DNA from: Clostridiales bacterium UBA3259
GTDB lineage: Bacteria; Bacillota_A; Clostridia; Oscillospirales; Oscillospiraceae
Assembly (NCBI GenBank): GCA_002362625.1
Contig: DEUP01000010.1
Coordinates: 1 to 46,690, forward strand
Direction: 5' to 3'
DNA length: 46,690 bases
Positions 23,147-30,658 of the stretch are shown in pieces (the stretch's first letter is position 1; the number at the start of each line of letters is the position of its first letter). Below the pieces are notes generated by a model. The model was not told the DNA's origin. It did no database searches and saw only the letters and a list, made by a program, of their open reading frames with translations. The position numbers were made by a program, and so were the translations under genes.

Positions 23147-24250
23147 ATGGCATATTTGACGCTGAAAGGAATCAATAAGATCTATCCCAACGGCTTCCAT
23201 GCGGTACATGATTTCAACCTGGAGATCGAAAAGGGCGAATTCATCGTCTTCGTCGGTTCTTCCGGCTGCGGCAAGTCCACCACATTGCGTATGATCGCCG
23301 GCCTGGAGGACATCAGCAAGGGCGAGCTGCTGATCAATGGCGAGCTGGCCAACGACAAGGGACCCCGGGAGCGGGAGGTAGCCATGGTCTTCCAGAGCTA
23401 CGCCCTGTATCCCCAGATGTCCGTGTATGACAACCTGGCCTTCGGCCTCCAGCTTCAGGGTGTGGACGAGGACGTCATTGAGGCCAAGGTCATGCGGGTT
23501 GCCAAGATCCTGGGTCTGACCGACTACCTGGATCGGATGCCCCGGGCACTGTCCGGCGGCCAGCGGCAGCGTGTGGCCGTAGGCCGGGCCATCATCCGCA
23601 AGGTGGGCATCTTCCTCATGGACGAGCCTCTTTCTAACCTGGACGCCAAGCAGCGTGTGACCATGCGCGCTGAAATCGCCCAGATCCACCGGGAGACCGG
23701 CGCTACCACCATCTACGTGACCCATGACCAGATCGAAGCCATGACCCTGGCTGACCGGATCGTCATTATGAAGGCCGGTTACATCCAGCAGGTGGGCACC
23801 CCTCGGGAGCTGTACTTCAGTCCCGCCAACCTCTTTGTGGCTGGCTTCATCGGCGAGCCTCCCATGAACTTCATCCGTGGCACCGTGAAGGGCGGCTGCA
23901 TTGACATCGGCGGCAAGGCCTACGATATCACGCCCAACCTGGGCAGCCGCAGGGAGGAATACGAGGGCAAGGATGTCTACTTCGGCTTCCGTCCGGAGCA
24001 TATCACCCTGGGCGAGCAGGAGAACGCCTATGTGGTAGGCGCCAACGTGGAGCTGACGGAGATGCTGGGCGACAACACCAATGTCTATGTGAACATCGGC
24101 GACGTCAACGCCATACTGAAGGTCAACCCCTATGACACCCCCAAAATGGGCAGCGACATCACCTTCTCCATCCCCGTAGAAAACACCTATCTGTTCGACG
24201 CGGAAACGGAAAACGTCATTCAGCAGGAGAAGGCCTCTGTCGTAAAGTAA
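23147..24250 (+). CDS. Sugar ABC transporter ATP-binding protein, UgpC/MsmX type (second copy)
   Basis: This 367-residue CUT1 ATPase has Walker A GSSGCGKST (37-45), Q-loop VFQSYALYPQMSVYDN, signature LSGGQRQR, Walker B IFLMDEPLSNLDA and the switch His in YVTHDQIEA. Its C-terminal OB/TOBE domain contains FGFRPEHI. It matches the MsmX consensus better than the copy at 20771. ATG 23147 follows AAAGGAG; a longer in-frame reading from 22934 runs through gene D in the wrong frame and is rejected. Having two ATPases in one CUT1 operon is uncommon: either they form a heterodimer or each serves a different set of membrane subunits. A shared role with other importers is likely. Confidence 0.95.
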   Translation: MAYLTLKGINKIYPNGFHAVHDFNLEIEKGEFIVFVGSSGCGKSTTLRMIAGLEDISKGELLINGELANDKGPREREVAMVFQSYALYPQMSVYDNLAFGLQLQGVDEDVIEAKVMRVAKILGLTDYLDRMPRALSGGQRQRVAVGRAIIRKVGIFLMDEPLSNLDAKQRVTMRAEIAQIHRETGATTIYVTHDQIEAMTLADRIVIMKAGYIQQVGTPRELYFSPANLFVAGFIGEPPMNFIRGTVKGGCIDIGGKAYDITPNLGSRREEYEGKDVYFGFRPEHITLGEQENAYVVGANVELTEMLGDNTNVYVNIGDVNAILKVNPYDTPKMGSDITFSIPVENTYLFDAETENVIQQEKASVVK

Positions 24251-24259
24251 ACAAAGAAA

Positions 24260-24293
24260 TGCTGACAGGGCGCCCACAAGCGCCCTGCCAGCA
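24260..24293 (+). other. Hairpin between the second ATPase gene and GH28 gene
   Basis: TGCTGACAGGGCGC (24260-24273) pairs with GCGCCCTGCCAGCA (24280-24293), 13 of 14 pairs, loop 6. There is no T-run, so partial termination or message processing between transporter and enzyme genes is more likely than a full stop. Confidence 0.6.
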
Positions 24294-24326
24294 TCATAGA
24301 AATTCTGCAAATGCGAGGGTTCAGCC

Positions 24327-25868
24327 ATGAAATTTCATTGCCTGTATGTTTCCTCCGTTTCGGCCTGCTTTGAACTGGAAAACACGTCCCCCTACTATGC
24401 AGAGGGCGCCTATGACGTAATGGTCAACGGTGCGTCTGCCCTGACAGGGGTCACCACCAATGTGTTTTCCCTGTTCGACCTGCAGCCTGAGACGGAGTAT
24501 TTTATTGCCGTGGGAGAGGACAGCCTCTCTGTCACCACCAATTCGGAGACGGGCTGTCTCAGCGTTCGGGACTTTGGAGCCCTGGGCGACGGGATCACCG
24601 ATGATACCGCAGCCATCCAGAGCGCCATCTATTGCTGCCCCAGAGGCGGCAGAGTGACCGTTCCCGCAGGCACCTACTTTGTCAGACCCATCGTTTTAAA
24701 GTCCCACATGACCCTGGAGCTGAAGGAGGGCGCTGTGCTGCTGGCGGACACGGTGGAGGAGCATTATCCCCTGCTGCCCGGCGAAATCGCCGATGCCCAG
24801 ACGGGGGAAGCCCACCAGATCAGCACCTGGGAAGGAAACCCCTATGTTTGCCGTCAGAGCTTTGTCAGCGCCTTCCAGGCTGAGGACATTCAAATCGTGG
24901 GCCGGGGTGTCATCGACGGCAACGCTCCAAACGGCACCTGGTGGGTGAACGTGAAGAAGCGCACCATTGGCCGCCCCCGGCTGGTGTTTCTGAACAAGTG
25001 CGAGAACGTAACCTTCCACGGTATCCTGGGCCGGAATTCCTGCTCCTGGAACTTCCATCCCTTCTTCTCCAAGCACATCGCCTTTTATGACACTGCCGTG
25101 GAGGCTCCCAAGGACAGCCCCAACACCGACGGCACCGACCCCGAGTCCTGCGACGATGTGCGCTATATCGGCATGCGCTTCTCCGTGGGAGACGACGCCA
25201 TTGCCATCAAGTCCGGCAAGGTCTACATGGGCATGAAGTATCAAACTCCGGCTACCAATCATGTTGTCCGCAACTGTCTCATGGAGTACGCCCACGGGGC
25301 CATGACCCTGGGCAGCGAAATGTCCGGCGGCGTGAAGGACTTAACGGTGAGCCAGTGCTACTTTAAGCACACCGACCGGGGTCTGCGGATCAAGACCCGC
25401 CGGGGCCGGGGCAAATACGCCGTCATTGACGGAGTGGAATTCAGCAACATTTACATGGACAACGTCATGACGCCCGTGGTTATGAACATGTACTATTTCT
25501 GCGACCCCGACGGCCACGAGGAGATTGTGTGGAGCAAGGAGCCCCATCCTGTGGACGATACCACGCCGTATCTGGGCAGCTTCACCTTCCGGGATATGGA
25601 GTGCCGGGACTGTGAGTGGGCGGCAGGCTGGTTTTACGGTCTGACGGAGCAGCCCATTGGCAGCGTGACCATCGAGAACGTAAACTTCACGGTCAGGGAG
25701 GAGGCCTCCTCCGGTATGCCAGCCATGATGGACTACATCGCGCCTTCCCGGAAGCGGGGGCTGTACTTTAACTGCGTAAAAAAGGTGACCCTGAAAAACG
25801 TCACCGTTACCGGCCAGGACGGCCCCAGGGCAGCCTATGAAAACGTAGACGAGGTGACAGACGAATGA
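24327..25868 (+). CDS. GH28 polygalacturonase, cytoplasmic (probably exo-acting)
   Basis: This 513-residue beta-helix enzyme hydrolyses alpha-1,4 galacturonan. GH28 motifs are complete: NTDG (266-269) and the aspartates of GDD (288-290), YAHGAM with H323, and the substrate-binding RIKT (354-357). An N-terminal beta-sandwich of about 80 residues (a fibronectin III-like fold is typical) precedes the helix, as in bacterial exo-polygalacturonases. No signal peptide is present, so it trims imported oligogalacturonides in the cytoplasm. The stop overlaps the GH105 start by 4 bases. Galacturonate released here would enter the UxaB/UxaA route. Rhamnogalacturonan hydrolase activity is a less likely alternative within the family. 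Confidence 0.95.
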   Translation: MKFHCLYVSSVSACFELENTSPYYAEGAYDVMVNGASALTGVTTNVFSLFDLQPETEYFIAVGEDSLSVTTNSETGCLSVRDFGALGDGITDDTAAIQSAIYCCPRGGRVTVPAGTYFVRPIVLKSHMTLELKEGAVLLADTVEEHYPLLPGEIADAQTGEAHQISTWEGNPYVCRQSFVSAFQAEDIQIVGRGVIDGNAPNGTWWVNVKKRTIGRPRLVFLNKCENVTFHGILGRNSCSWNFHPFFSKHIAFYDTAVEAPKDSPNTDGTDPESCDDVRYIGMRFSVGDDAIAIKSGKVYMGMKYQTPATNHVVRNCLMEYAHGAMTLGSEMSGGVKDLTVSQCYFKHTDRGLRIKTRRGRGKYAVIDGVEFSNIYMDNVMTPVVMNMYYFCDPDGHEEIVWSKEPHPVDDTTPYLGSFTFRDMECRDCEWAAGWFYGLTEQPIGSVTIENVNFTVREEASSGMPAMMDYIAPSRKRGLYFNCVKKVTLKNVTVTGQDGPRAAYENVDEVTDE

Positions 25869-27019
25869 ACAACATTGAACGCTATGTAGAGCGGATTATG
25901 GCAGAGTCCACCCCGGATCAGCCCCTGTGGAACATTGAGAAGATTCACCAGGGAAAAATCAACGGCTGGAATTACATCGACGGCTGTATGATGATCGCCC
26001 TGCTGAACATGTACCGGATCACGGGAGAGAAGCGGTACTATGACTTTGCGGAGAATTTCCTGAGCTACTACGTCTTTGAGGACGGCTCTATCCGGGGCTA
26101 CAAGGAAGAGGACTACAACCTGGACAACATCTGCGAGGGCCGGGTGCTTTTCGACGTCTATGCCATGAGCGGCAAGGAAAAATACCGGAAGACCATGGAG
26201 ACCCTCCGGGGACAGCTATTGCGTCAGCCCCGCACCTATGAGGGAAATTTCTGGCATAAGGCCATCTATCCCAATCAGGTGTGGCTGGACGGACTGTATA
26301 TGGCCCAGGTCTTCTACGCCAGATACACCCGGGAATTTGAAAACGGGGCCAATTACGGCGACATTTTGAGCCAGTTCCGCACCGTCCGAAAGCGGATGCG
26401 GGATGAAGAGACGGGACTGTACCGCCACGGCTACGACGCCAGCAGGCAGGCCTTCTGGGCGGACGAGACAGGCCGTTCCCAGAATCCCTGGCTGCGGAGT
26501 CTGGGGTGGTTCAGCGCCGCGTTAATTGACGTTACCGCCGAAGTTGGGGAGGAAGCCCCGGAGATGAAGGCGGAAATGAGGTCAATCGCTCAGGATCTGG
26601 CAAAGAGCCTGCTTCCCTGCATTGACAAGGACAGCGGTATGCTCTGGCAGGTACCCAACCAGATCGGCAGGGAAGGCAACTACCCCGAAACCTCCGGCTC
26701 CGCCATGGTGGCCTACTTCTATCTGAAGGGCGCACGGCTGGGGATGCTCCCCAAATCCTACGCCCCCATCGGCGAATCCATCTTTAACAGCATCTGCGCC
26801 CGCTATCTGACGGAAACCGACGGCAAGCTGAACCTGGGAGGCATCTGCCTGGTGGCAGGACTTGGCCCGGAAAACAACCGCCGCCGGGACGGCAGCTACG
26901 AATACTACATTTCCGAGCCCATCGTGGAAAACGACGCCAAGGGTCTGGCGCCCTTCCTGATGTGTTATACCGAATTGCTTTTATCCAAAAAGGAGGAAAA
27001 CGAATATGAACATGTTTGA
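25865..27019 (+). CDS. GH105 unsaturated rhamnogalacturonyl/galacturonyl hydrolase (YteR/YesR-like)
   Basis: The 384-residue (alpha/alpha)6-barrel enzyme removes the 4,5-unsaturated uronic acid from the non-reducing end of pectic oligosaccharides made by lyases. The catalytic region reads HKAIYPNQVWLDGLYMAQ (131-148) with the acid D142, equivalent to D143 of B. subtilis YteR, and EDYNLDNICEGRV near 82-94. It is cytoplasmic. ATGA overlap with GH28 and a 14-base overlap with the dehydrogenase gene place it in the same translational block. Its product, after ring opening, is the substrate of KduI at 12771. Lyase-made substrates imply a secreted pectate or rhamnogalacturonan lyase elsewhere in the genome or from neighbouring microbes. 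Confidence 0.95.
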   Translation: MNNIERYVERIMAESTPDQPLWNIEKIHQGKINGWNYIDGCMMIALLNMYRITGEKRYYDFAENFLSYYVFEDGSIRGYKEEDYNLDNICEGRVLFDVYAMSGKEKYRKTMETLRGQLLRQPRTYEGNFWHKAIYPNQVWLDGLYMAQVFYARYTREFENGANYGDILSQFRTVRKRMRDEETGLYRHGYDASRQAFWADETGRSQNPWLRSLGWFSAALIDVTAEVGEEAPEMKAEMRSIAQDLAKSLLPCIDKDSGMLWQVPNQIGREGNYPETSGSAMVAYFYLKGARLGMLPKSYAPIGESIFNSICARYLTETDGKLNLGGICLVAGLGPENNRRRDGSYEYYISEPIVENDAKGLAPFLMCYTELLLSKKEENEYEHV

Positions 27020-27797
27020 TTTAACCGGTAAGGTGGCCCTGGTCACCGGCGGCGCCCACTCCATCGGCCTGGCCATTGGCGTGGGCCTTGCCAAAGCAGG
27101 CGCAACTGTCTGCTTCAACTGCACCAGTGAGGGCAGCCGTCAGCGGGGCGTAGCCAACTACCAGGCAGAGGGCGTGGAGGCCTTCGGCTATGTGGCCGAC
27201 GTGACCAAGGAAGAGGAAATCACCGCGTTGGTTGGGAAGATCAAGGCCGAGCACGGCGTCATTGACATTCTGGTGAACAACGCCGGTATTATCCAGCGCA
27301 CCCCCATGCTGGAAACCAAGCTGGAGGACTTCAGCCGGGTAGTTGAGGTTGACCTGATCGCTCCCTTCATCTGCGCCAAGGCTGTACTGCCTGACATGAT
27401 CGACAAGGGTCACGGCAAAATCATCAACATTTGCTCCATGATGAGCGAGCTGGGCCGGGAAACCGTCTCCGGCTACGCCGCTGCCAAGGGCGGATTGAAG
27501 ATGCTGACCAAGAACATCTGCTCTGAGTTCGGCGGCGCCAACATCCAGTGCAACGGCATCGGCCCCGGCTACATTGCCACCCAGCAGACCGCGCCCCTCC
27601 GGGAGCGTCAGGCAGATGGCAGCCGTCATCCCTTCGACCAGTTCATCATCAGCAAGACCCCCGCGGGCCGCTGGGGTGACGCGGAGGATCTGGTTGGCCC
27701 CGCTGTGTTCCTGGCCTCTGACGCCTCCAACTTTGTCAACGGCCACATCCTGTATGTGGACGGCGGCATTTTGGCCTATATTGGCAAACAGCCTTAA
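27006..27797 (+). CDS. kduD: SDR dehydrogenase, KduD-like (2-deoxy-D-gluconate 3-dehydrogenase/gluconate 5-dehydrogenase)
   Basis: This 263-residue short-chain dehydrogenase has the cofactor motif TGGAHSIG (14-21), NNAG (90-93) and the catalytic S144, Y157, K161 (YAAAK). In this context it should reduce 2,5-diketo-3-deoxygluconate from KduI to 2-keto-3-deoxygluconate, using NAD(P)H. Proteins with the ending LYVDGGILAYIGKQP are often labelled gluconate 5-dehydrogenase (IdnO), and the two activities act at the same carbon, so the label matters less than the neighbours. It overlaps GH105 by 14 bases and has a clear GGAGG site. It is the last gene of the importer operon. The kinase and aldolase for the product are not in the window. 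Confidence 0.85.
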   Translation: MNMFDLTGKVALVTGGAHSIGLAIGVGLAKAGATVCFNCTSEGSRQRGVANYQAEGVEAFGYVADVTKEEEITALVGKIKAEHGVIDILVNNAGIIQRTPMLETKLEDFSRVVEVDLIAPFICAKAVLPDMIDKGHGKIINICSMMSELGRETVSGYAAAKGGLKMLTKNICSEFGGANIQCNGIGPGYIATQQTAPLRERQADGSRHPFDQFIISKTPAGRWGDAEDLVGPAVFLASDASNFVNGHILYVDGGILAYIGKQP

Positions 27798-27807
27798 AAA
27801 GACATTT

Positions 27808-27834
27808 CCGTCTCGGCGCTTTGCGCCGAGACGG
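27808..27834. terminator. Bidirectional terminator between kduD and the AraC gene
   Basis: CCGTCTCGGCGC (27808-27819) pairs perfectly with GCGCCGAGACGG (27823-27834) around TTT. The A-run at 27796-27800 gives a T-run for the minus strand, so it ends the AraC message well; for the plus strand the following GAGAGGGC is a poor T-run but the stem is very strong. Confidence 0.8.
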
Positions 27835-27840
27835 AGAGGG

Positions 27841-28707
27841 CTATTTCTGCACACTATTCAAAAACTCTCTTGGAGAAGTCCCATACTCTCCCCGGAAGGC
27901 CCGGTAGAACCCGGCGTAGTCCGGGAAGCCGCACAGGGACGACACATTGCTGGGCTTCTCCCCCTGGGACAGCAGCCGCCGGGCAATTTGCAGCCGCTTC
28001 TTCTGGATGTATCGGTAAACCCCTGTGCCCACCTGCCGCTGGAATTCATGGCTCAAATGGTACTTGCTGACGAAAAAAGTCTCCGCCAGCAGGTCGAGGG
28101 ACAGAGGATCCCCATAGTGGATGTTGATGTACTCAATGACCTGGGTCACAGTTTTGCTGGAACGGGACAGATCCTCCACGGACAGCGCCTCCCGCAGAGC
28201 CACCCGGCTGATGGTCACCAGGAGCTGGGTCAGAAGGCTTTTCGGCAGCAGATCCGCCCCGAAGCTGTCCGACTGATCCTCCTGGTACAGCTGTTCCAAC
28301 AGGCTCAGCACCCGGGACCGGTCACCTCCCTGAAGCCGCAATTGGTTTCGGTAGCCGGGACGGCCCGGATCCAGGGCGGAAAGAAGATTGCTCCCCGGGG
28401 TGGACAGCTGCTGAACGAATTCCGGGCTGAGCCAAAGTACATACCGCTCATACACTGACCGCTCCGACTGGATATGCACCTGGTGCAGCTCCTTGGGGCT
28501 GATCAGCAGAAGATCCCCGGGCAGTACCTTGTAGAGCTTGCTTTCAATGGTGTAGGTCACATCCCCGGAAATGAGATAAAACACCTCGTAAAAGTCGTGG
28601 TGGTGCAGCTCCACCACATTCAGGTAGTTGTCCCGCTTATATTGCAGCTCAAAGTCCGTGCCCTTCATCTGCTGCTGGGCAGTGAACCGCTGGGGCTGTA
28701 ATGCCAT
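27841..28707 (-). CDS. AraC family transcriptional regulator (divergent to uxaB)
   Basis: The 288-residue regulator has an N-terminal cupin sensor (residues about 25-100, with VVELHHHDFYEVFYLISGDV) and two C-terminal helix-turn-helix motifs. The first contains SLDLLAETFFVSKYHLSHEF and the second NVSSLCGFPDYAGFYRAFRG, the usual AraC end. The cupin His-rich strand is typical of sugar-responsive members. It is divergent to uxaB across 187 bases that hold promoters for both and repeated TTTGC-type sites, so it probably controls uxaB/uxaA, and perhaps the importer operon, in response to galacturonate or an oligogalacturonide (inference). The start codon has GGAAG upstream on the minus strand. Confidence 0.9.
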   Translation of the reverse strand: MALQPQRFTAQQQMKGTDFELQYKRDNYLNVVELHHHDFYEVFYLISGDVTYTIESKLYKVLPGDLLLISPKELHQVHIQSERSVYERYVLWLSPEFVQQLSTPGSNLLSALDPGRPGYRNQLRLQGGDRSRVLSLLEQLYQEDQSDSFGADLLPKSLLTQLLVTISRVALREALSVEDLSRSSKTVTQVIEYINIHYGDPLSLDLLAETFFVSKYHLSHEFQRQVGTGVYRYIQKKRLQIARRLLSQGEKPSNVSSLCGFPDYAGFYRAFRGEYGTSPREFLNSVQK

Positions 28708-28745
28708 TGTTTCCCACTTCCTTCCCCCGTTTTCTGTCTGTCATT

Positions 28746-28774
28746 ATCATACAGGGAATGGGGGTTTTCGTCAA
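28746..28774 (-). promoter_or_regulatory. Sigma-A promoter of the AraC gene
   Basis: On the minus strand TTGACG (28769-28774) and TATGAT (28746-28751) have a 17-base spacer. An inverted repeat begins 2 bases before the -35 box. Confidence 0.8.
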
Positions 28775-28775
28775 G

Positions 28776-28806
28776 GGCAAAACCGCAAGAATCACAATGT
28801 TTTGCC
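28776..28806. promoter_or_regulatory. Inverted repeat GGCAAAAC-N15-GTTTTGCC between divergent promoters
   Basis: GGCAAAAC (28776-28783) and GTTTTGCC (28799-28806) form a perfect 8-bp inverted repeat. It sits immediately behind the AraC promoter and about 15 bases before the uxaB -35 box. This is where an AraC-type activator or a catabolite regulator would bind to control both genes. Confidence 0.55.
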
Positions 28807-28820
28807 GCAAACAAACCTAT

Positions 28821-28848
28821 TTGCAGAATGTGGGTTTGCATCTATAAT
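28821..28848 (+). promoter_or_regulatory. Promoter of uxaB with direct TTTGCA repeats
   Basis: TTGCAG (28821-28826) and TATAAT (28843-28848) are spaced 16 bases. TTTGCA occurs twice, at 28820 and 28835, 15 bases apart, overlapping the -35 and the spacer. Direct repeats across a -35 box are common for AraC-type activators. Confidence 0.7.
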
Positions 28849-28894
28849 AGGCTTATCAATAAACAGACAAAGTTCTGTCAGGAGGTAGTTTCAA

Positions 28895-30394
28895 ATGGAA
28901 AAACTCAACTACACAACGTTAGAAAAGTCTGGCTACACCGGTTACATTCTCAAGGACGCGCCTGAGAAGGTATTGCAGTTCGGTGAAGGCAACTTCCTGC
29001 GGGCCTTCGTGGATTACTGGTTCGATCTCGCCAACGAGAAGGCGGGCTGGAACGGCAAGTGCGTTCTGGTGCAGCCCATCGCTCCCGGCCTTGCAAACAT
29101 GATCAACGAGCAGGAAGGCCTGTACACCCTCTACCTCCGAGGCAGCCAGAATGGTCAGAAGGTGGATGACAAGCGGGTCATCTCCTCTGTTTCCCGCTGC
29201 CTGAACCCCTATGAGCAGGAAGGCTTTGACGCCATGATGGAAGTGGCCGTCTCCGACGATCTGGAAATCATCGTCTCCAACACCACCGAGGCCGGTATTG
29301 TCTACGATCCCGCCTGTGAGCTTTCCGACGTGCCTGCTTCCTCCTTCCCCGGCAAGCTGACCCAGGTGCTGTACAAGCGCTTTGAGGCTGGCAAGAAGGG
29401 CATCATCATGCTGGCCTGCGAGCTGATCGACAACAACGGCAAGGAGCTTTTAAAGTGCGTCAATCAGTACATTGACCAGTGGAACCTGGGCGATGCCTTT
29501 AAGAAGTATGTCAACGAGGAGTGCACCTTCTGCGGCTCCCTGGTTGACCGGATTGTTCCCGGCCGGATCCGCGACCCCAAGGAGGTTGCCCAGCTGGAAG
29601 AAAAGCACGGCTACGCTGATCCCCTGCTGGACGTGGGCGAGGTCTTCGGCGTGTGGGTCATTGAGGGCGATGAAAAGCTCAACGACGTCCTGCCCTTCCG
29701 GAAGGCCGGACTGGAAGACAAGGTCTTTGTGACCCCCGACATGACCCCCTACAAAAAGCGCAAGGTACGCATTCTGAACGGCGCTCACACCGGCTTCGTC
29801 CTGGGCGCTTACCTGGGCGGCTTTGATATCGTCCGGGACTGTATGCATAACGACACCATCCTGGGCTACATGAACAAGATGCTGCTGGAGGAAGTCGTTC
29901 CCATCCTGCCCCTTAACCAGGAGGACTGCCGGAATTTTGCTTCCGCCGTTCAGGATCGGTTCAATAACCCCTTTGTGAACCACGAGCTGATGAGCATTTC
30001 CCTGAACTCCACCTCCAAGTGGCGTGCCCGGAACATGCCCTCCTTCCTGGAGTACATCGAGAAGAACGGGGTTTTGCCCACCTGCCTGACCATGAGCTTC
30101 GCTGCCTACATCGCCTTCTTCTCTAACGACATCCAGGAGCTGAACGACAAGGGCCTGGTCTGCCGCCGTCCCAAGGGTAACGAGTATGTCTGCTCCGACG
30201 ACCGCTGGGCGCTGGAATTCTACTATGCCCACAAGGACGACAGCGAGGAAGATCTGGTGCACGCCGTCATGACCAACGAGCAGATGTGGGGCCAGGATCT
30301 GACTTTGGTTCCCGGCTTCGAGGCTGCCACCGTTGCCAATCTGAAAAAGATCCGTACCGAGGGCGCCATCGCCGCCTACGCTTCCTGCCTCTAA
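28895..30394 (+). CDS. uxaB: Tagaturonate reductase (altronate oxidoreductase)
   Basis: UxaB reduces D-tagaturonate to D-altronate with NADH, the second step of galacturonate catabolism. The 499-residue protein belongs to the long-chain mannitol dehydrogenase family. The N-terminal nucleotide-binding segment is VLQFGEGNFLRAFVDYW (27-43) and the characteristic central motif is KRKVRILNGAHTGFVLGAYL (near 289-308), whose Lys and Asn-Gly-Ala-His are the catalytic patch. Length agrees with UxaB rather than the shorter UxuB. The start follows AGGAGGT. UxaA is the next gene on the same strand. The isomerase UxaC that makes tagaturonate is not in the window. Confidence 0.95.
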   Translation: MEKLNYTTLEKSGYTGYILKDAPEKVLQFGEGNFLRAFVDYWFDLANEKAGWNGKCVLVQPIAPGLANMINEQEGLYTLYLRGSQNGQKVDDKRVISSVSRCLNPYEQEGFDAMMEVAVSDDLEIIVSNTTEAGIVYDPACELSDVPASSFPGKLTQVLYKRFEAGKKGIIMLACELIDNNGKELLKCVNQYIDQWNLGDAFKKYVNEECTFCGSLVDRIVPGRIRDPKEVAQLEEKHGYADPLLDVGEVFGVWVIEGDEKLNDVLPFRKAGLEDKVFVTPDMTPYKKRKVRILNGAHTGFVLGAYLGGFDIVRDCMHNDTILGYMNKMLLEEVVPILPLNQEDCRNFASAVQDRFNNPFVNHELMSISLNSTSKWRARNMPSFLEYIEKNGVLPTCLTMSFAAYIAFFSNDIQELNDKGLVCRRPKGNEYVCSDDRWALEFYYAHKDDSEEDLVHAVMTNEQMWGQDLTLVPGFEAATVANLKKIRTEGAIAAYASCL

Positions 30395-30396
30395 CT

Positions 30397-30566
30397 GTTT
30401 GAAAAGCCCCACAGGGCTTTTCAAACAAGGGGATGCAGTCTGCTTAGCGCACTCCTTGTGCCCCTTTGGGGCACAACTCGCACACACGCAGCCTGAGAGG
30501 GATTTTCTGCCAGGCGCATGTCCTGGCAGAAAATGATCCCATTTTATTCGCCGCTGCGGCGGCGAA
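30397..30566. repeat. Array of four hairpins between uxaB and uxaA
   Basis: Four inverted repeats lie in order: GTTTGAAAAGCCC/GGGCTTTTCAAAC (30397-30426, 13 bp); TTGTGCCCC-TTT-GGGGCACAA (30456-30476, 9 bp perfect); a 15-bp imperfect stem with TTTCTGCCAGG/CCTGGCAGAAA (30499-30540); and TTCGCCGC-TGCG-GCGGCGAA (30547-30566, 8 bp perfect). None has a T-run. Such dense palindromes resemble dispersed intergenic repeat elements or a processing region. Confidence 0.6.
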
Positions 30567-30596
30567 CTCTGCGAGGCTTTTTCGAGATACTATGCG

Positions 30597-30625
30597 GGGC
30601 TGCTGCATCGGGCAGCAGCCCTTTT
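30597..30625 (+). terminator. Intrinsic terminator or attenuator just upstream of uxaA
   Basis: GGGCTGCTGC (30597-30606) pairs perfectly with GCAGCAGCCC (30612-30621), loop ATCGG, followed directly by TTTT. It ends only 33 bases before the uxaA start, so uxaA is expressed either by read-through or from a promoter I cannot place. Confidence 0.7.
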
Positions 30626-30658
30626 CCCATCTGAAGGAACAGTAAAGGAGACAATCCC

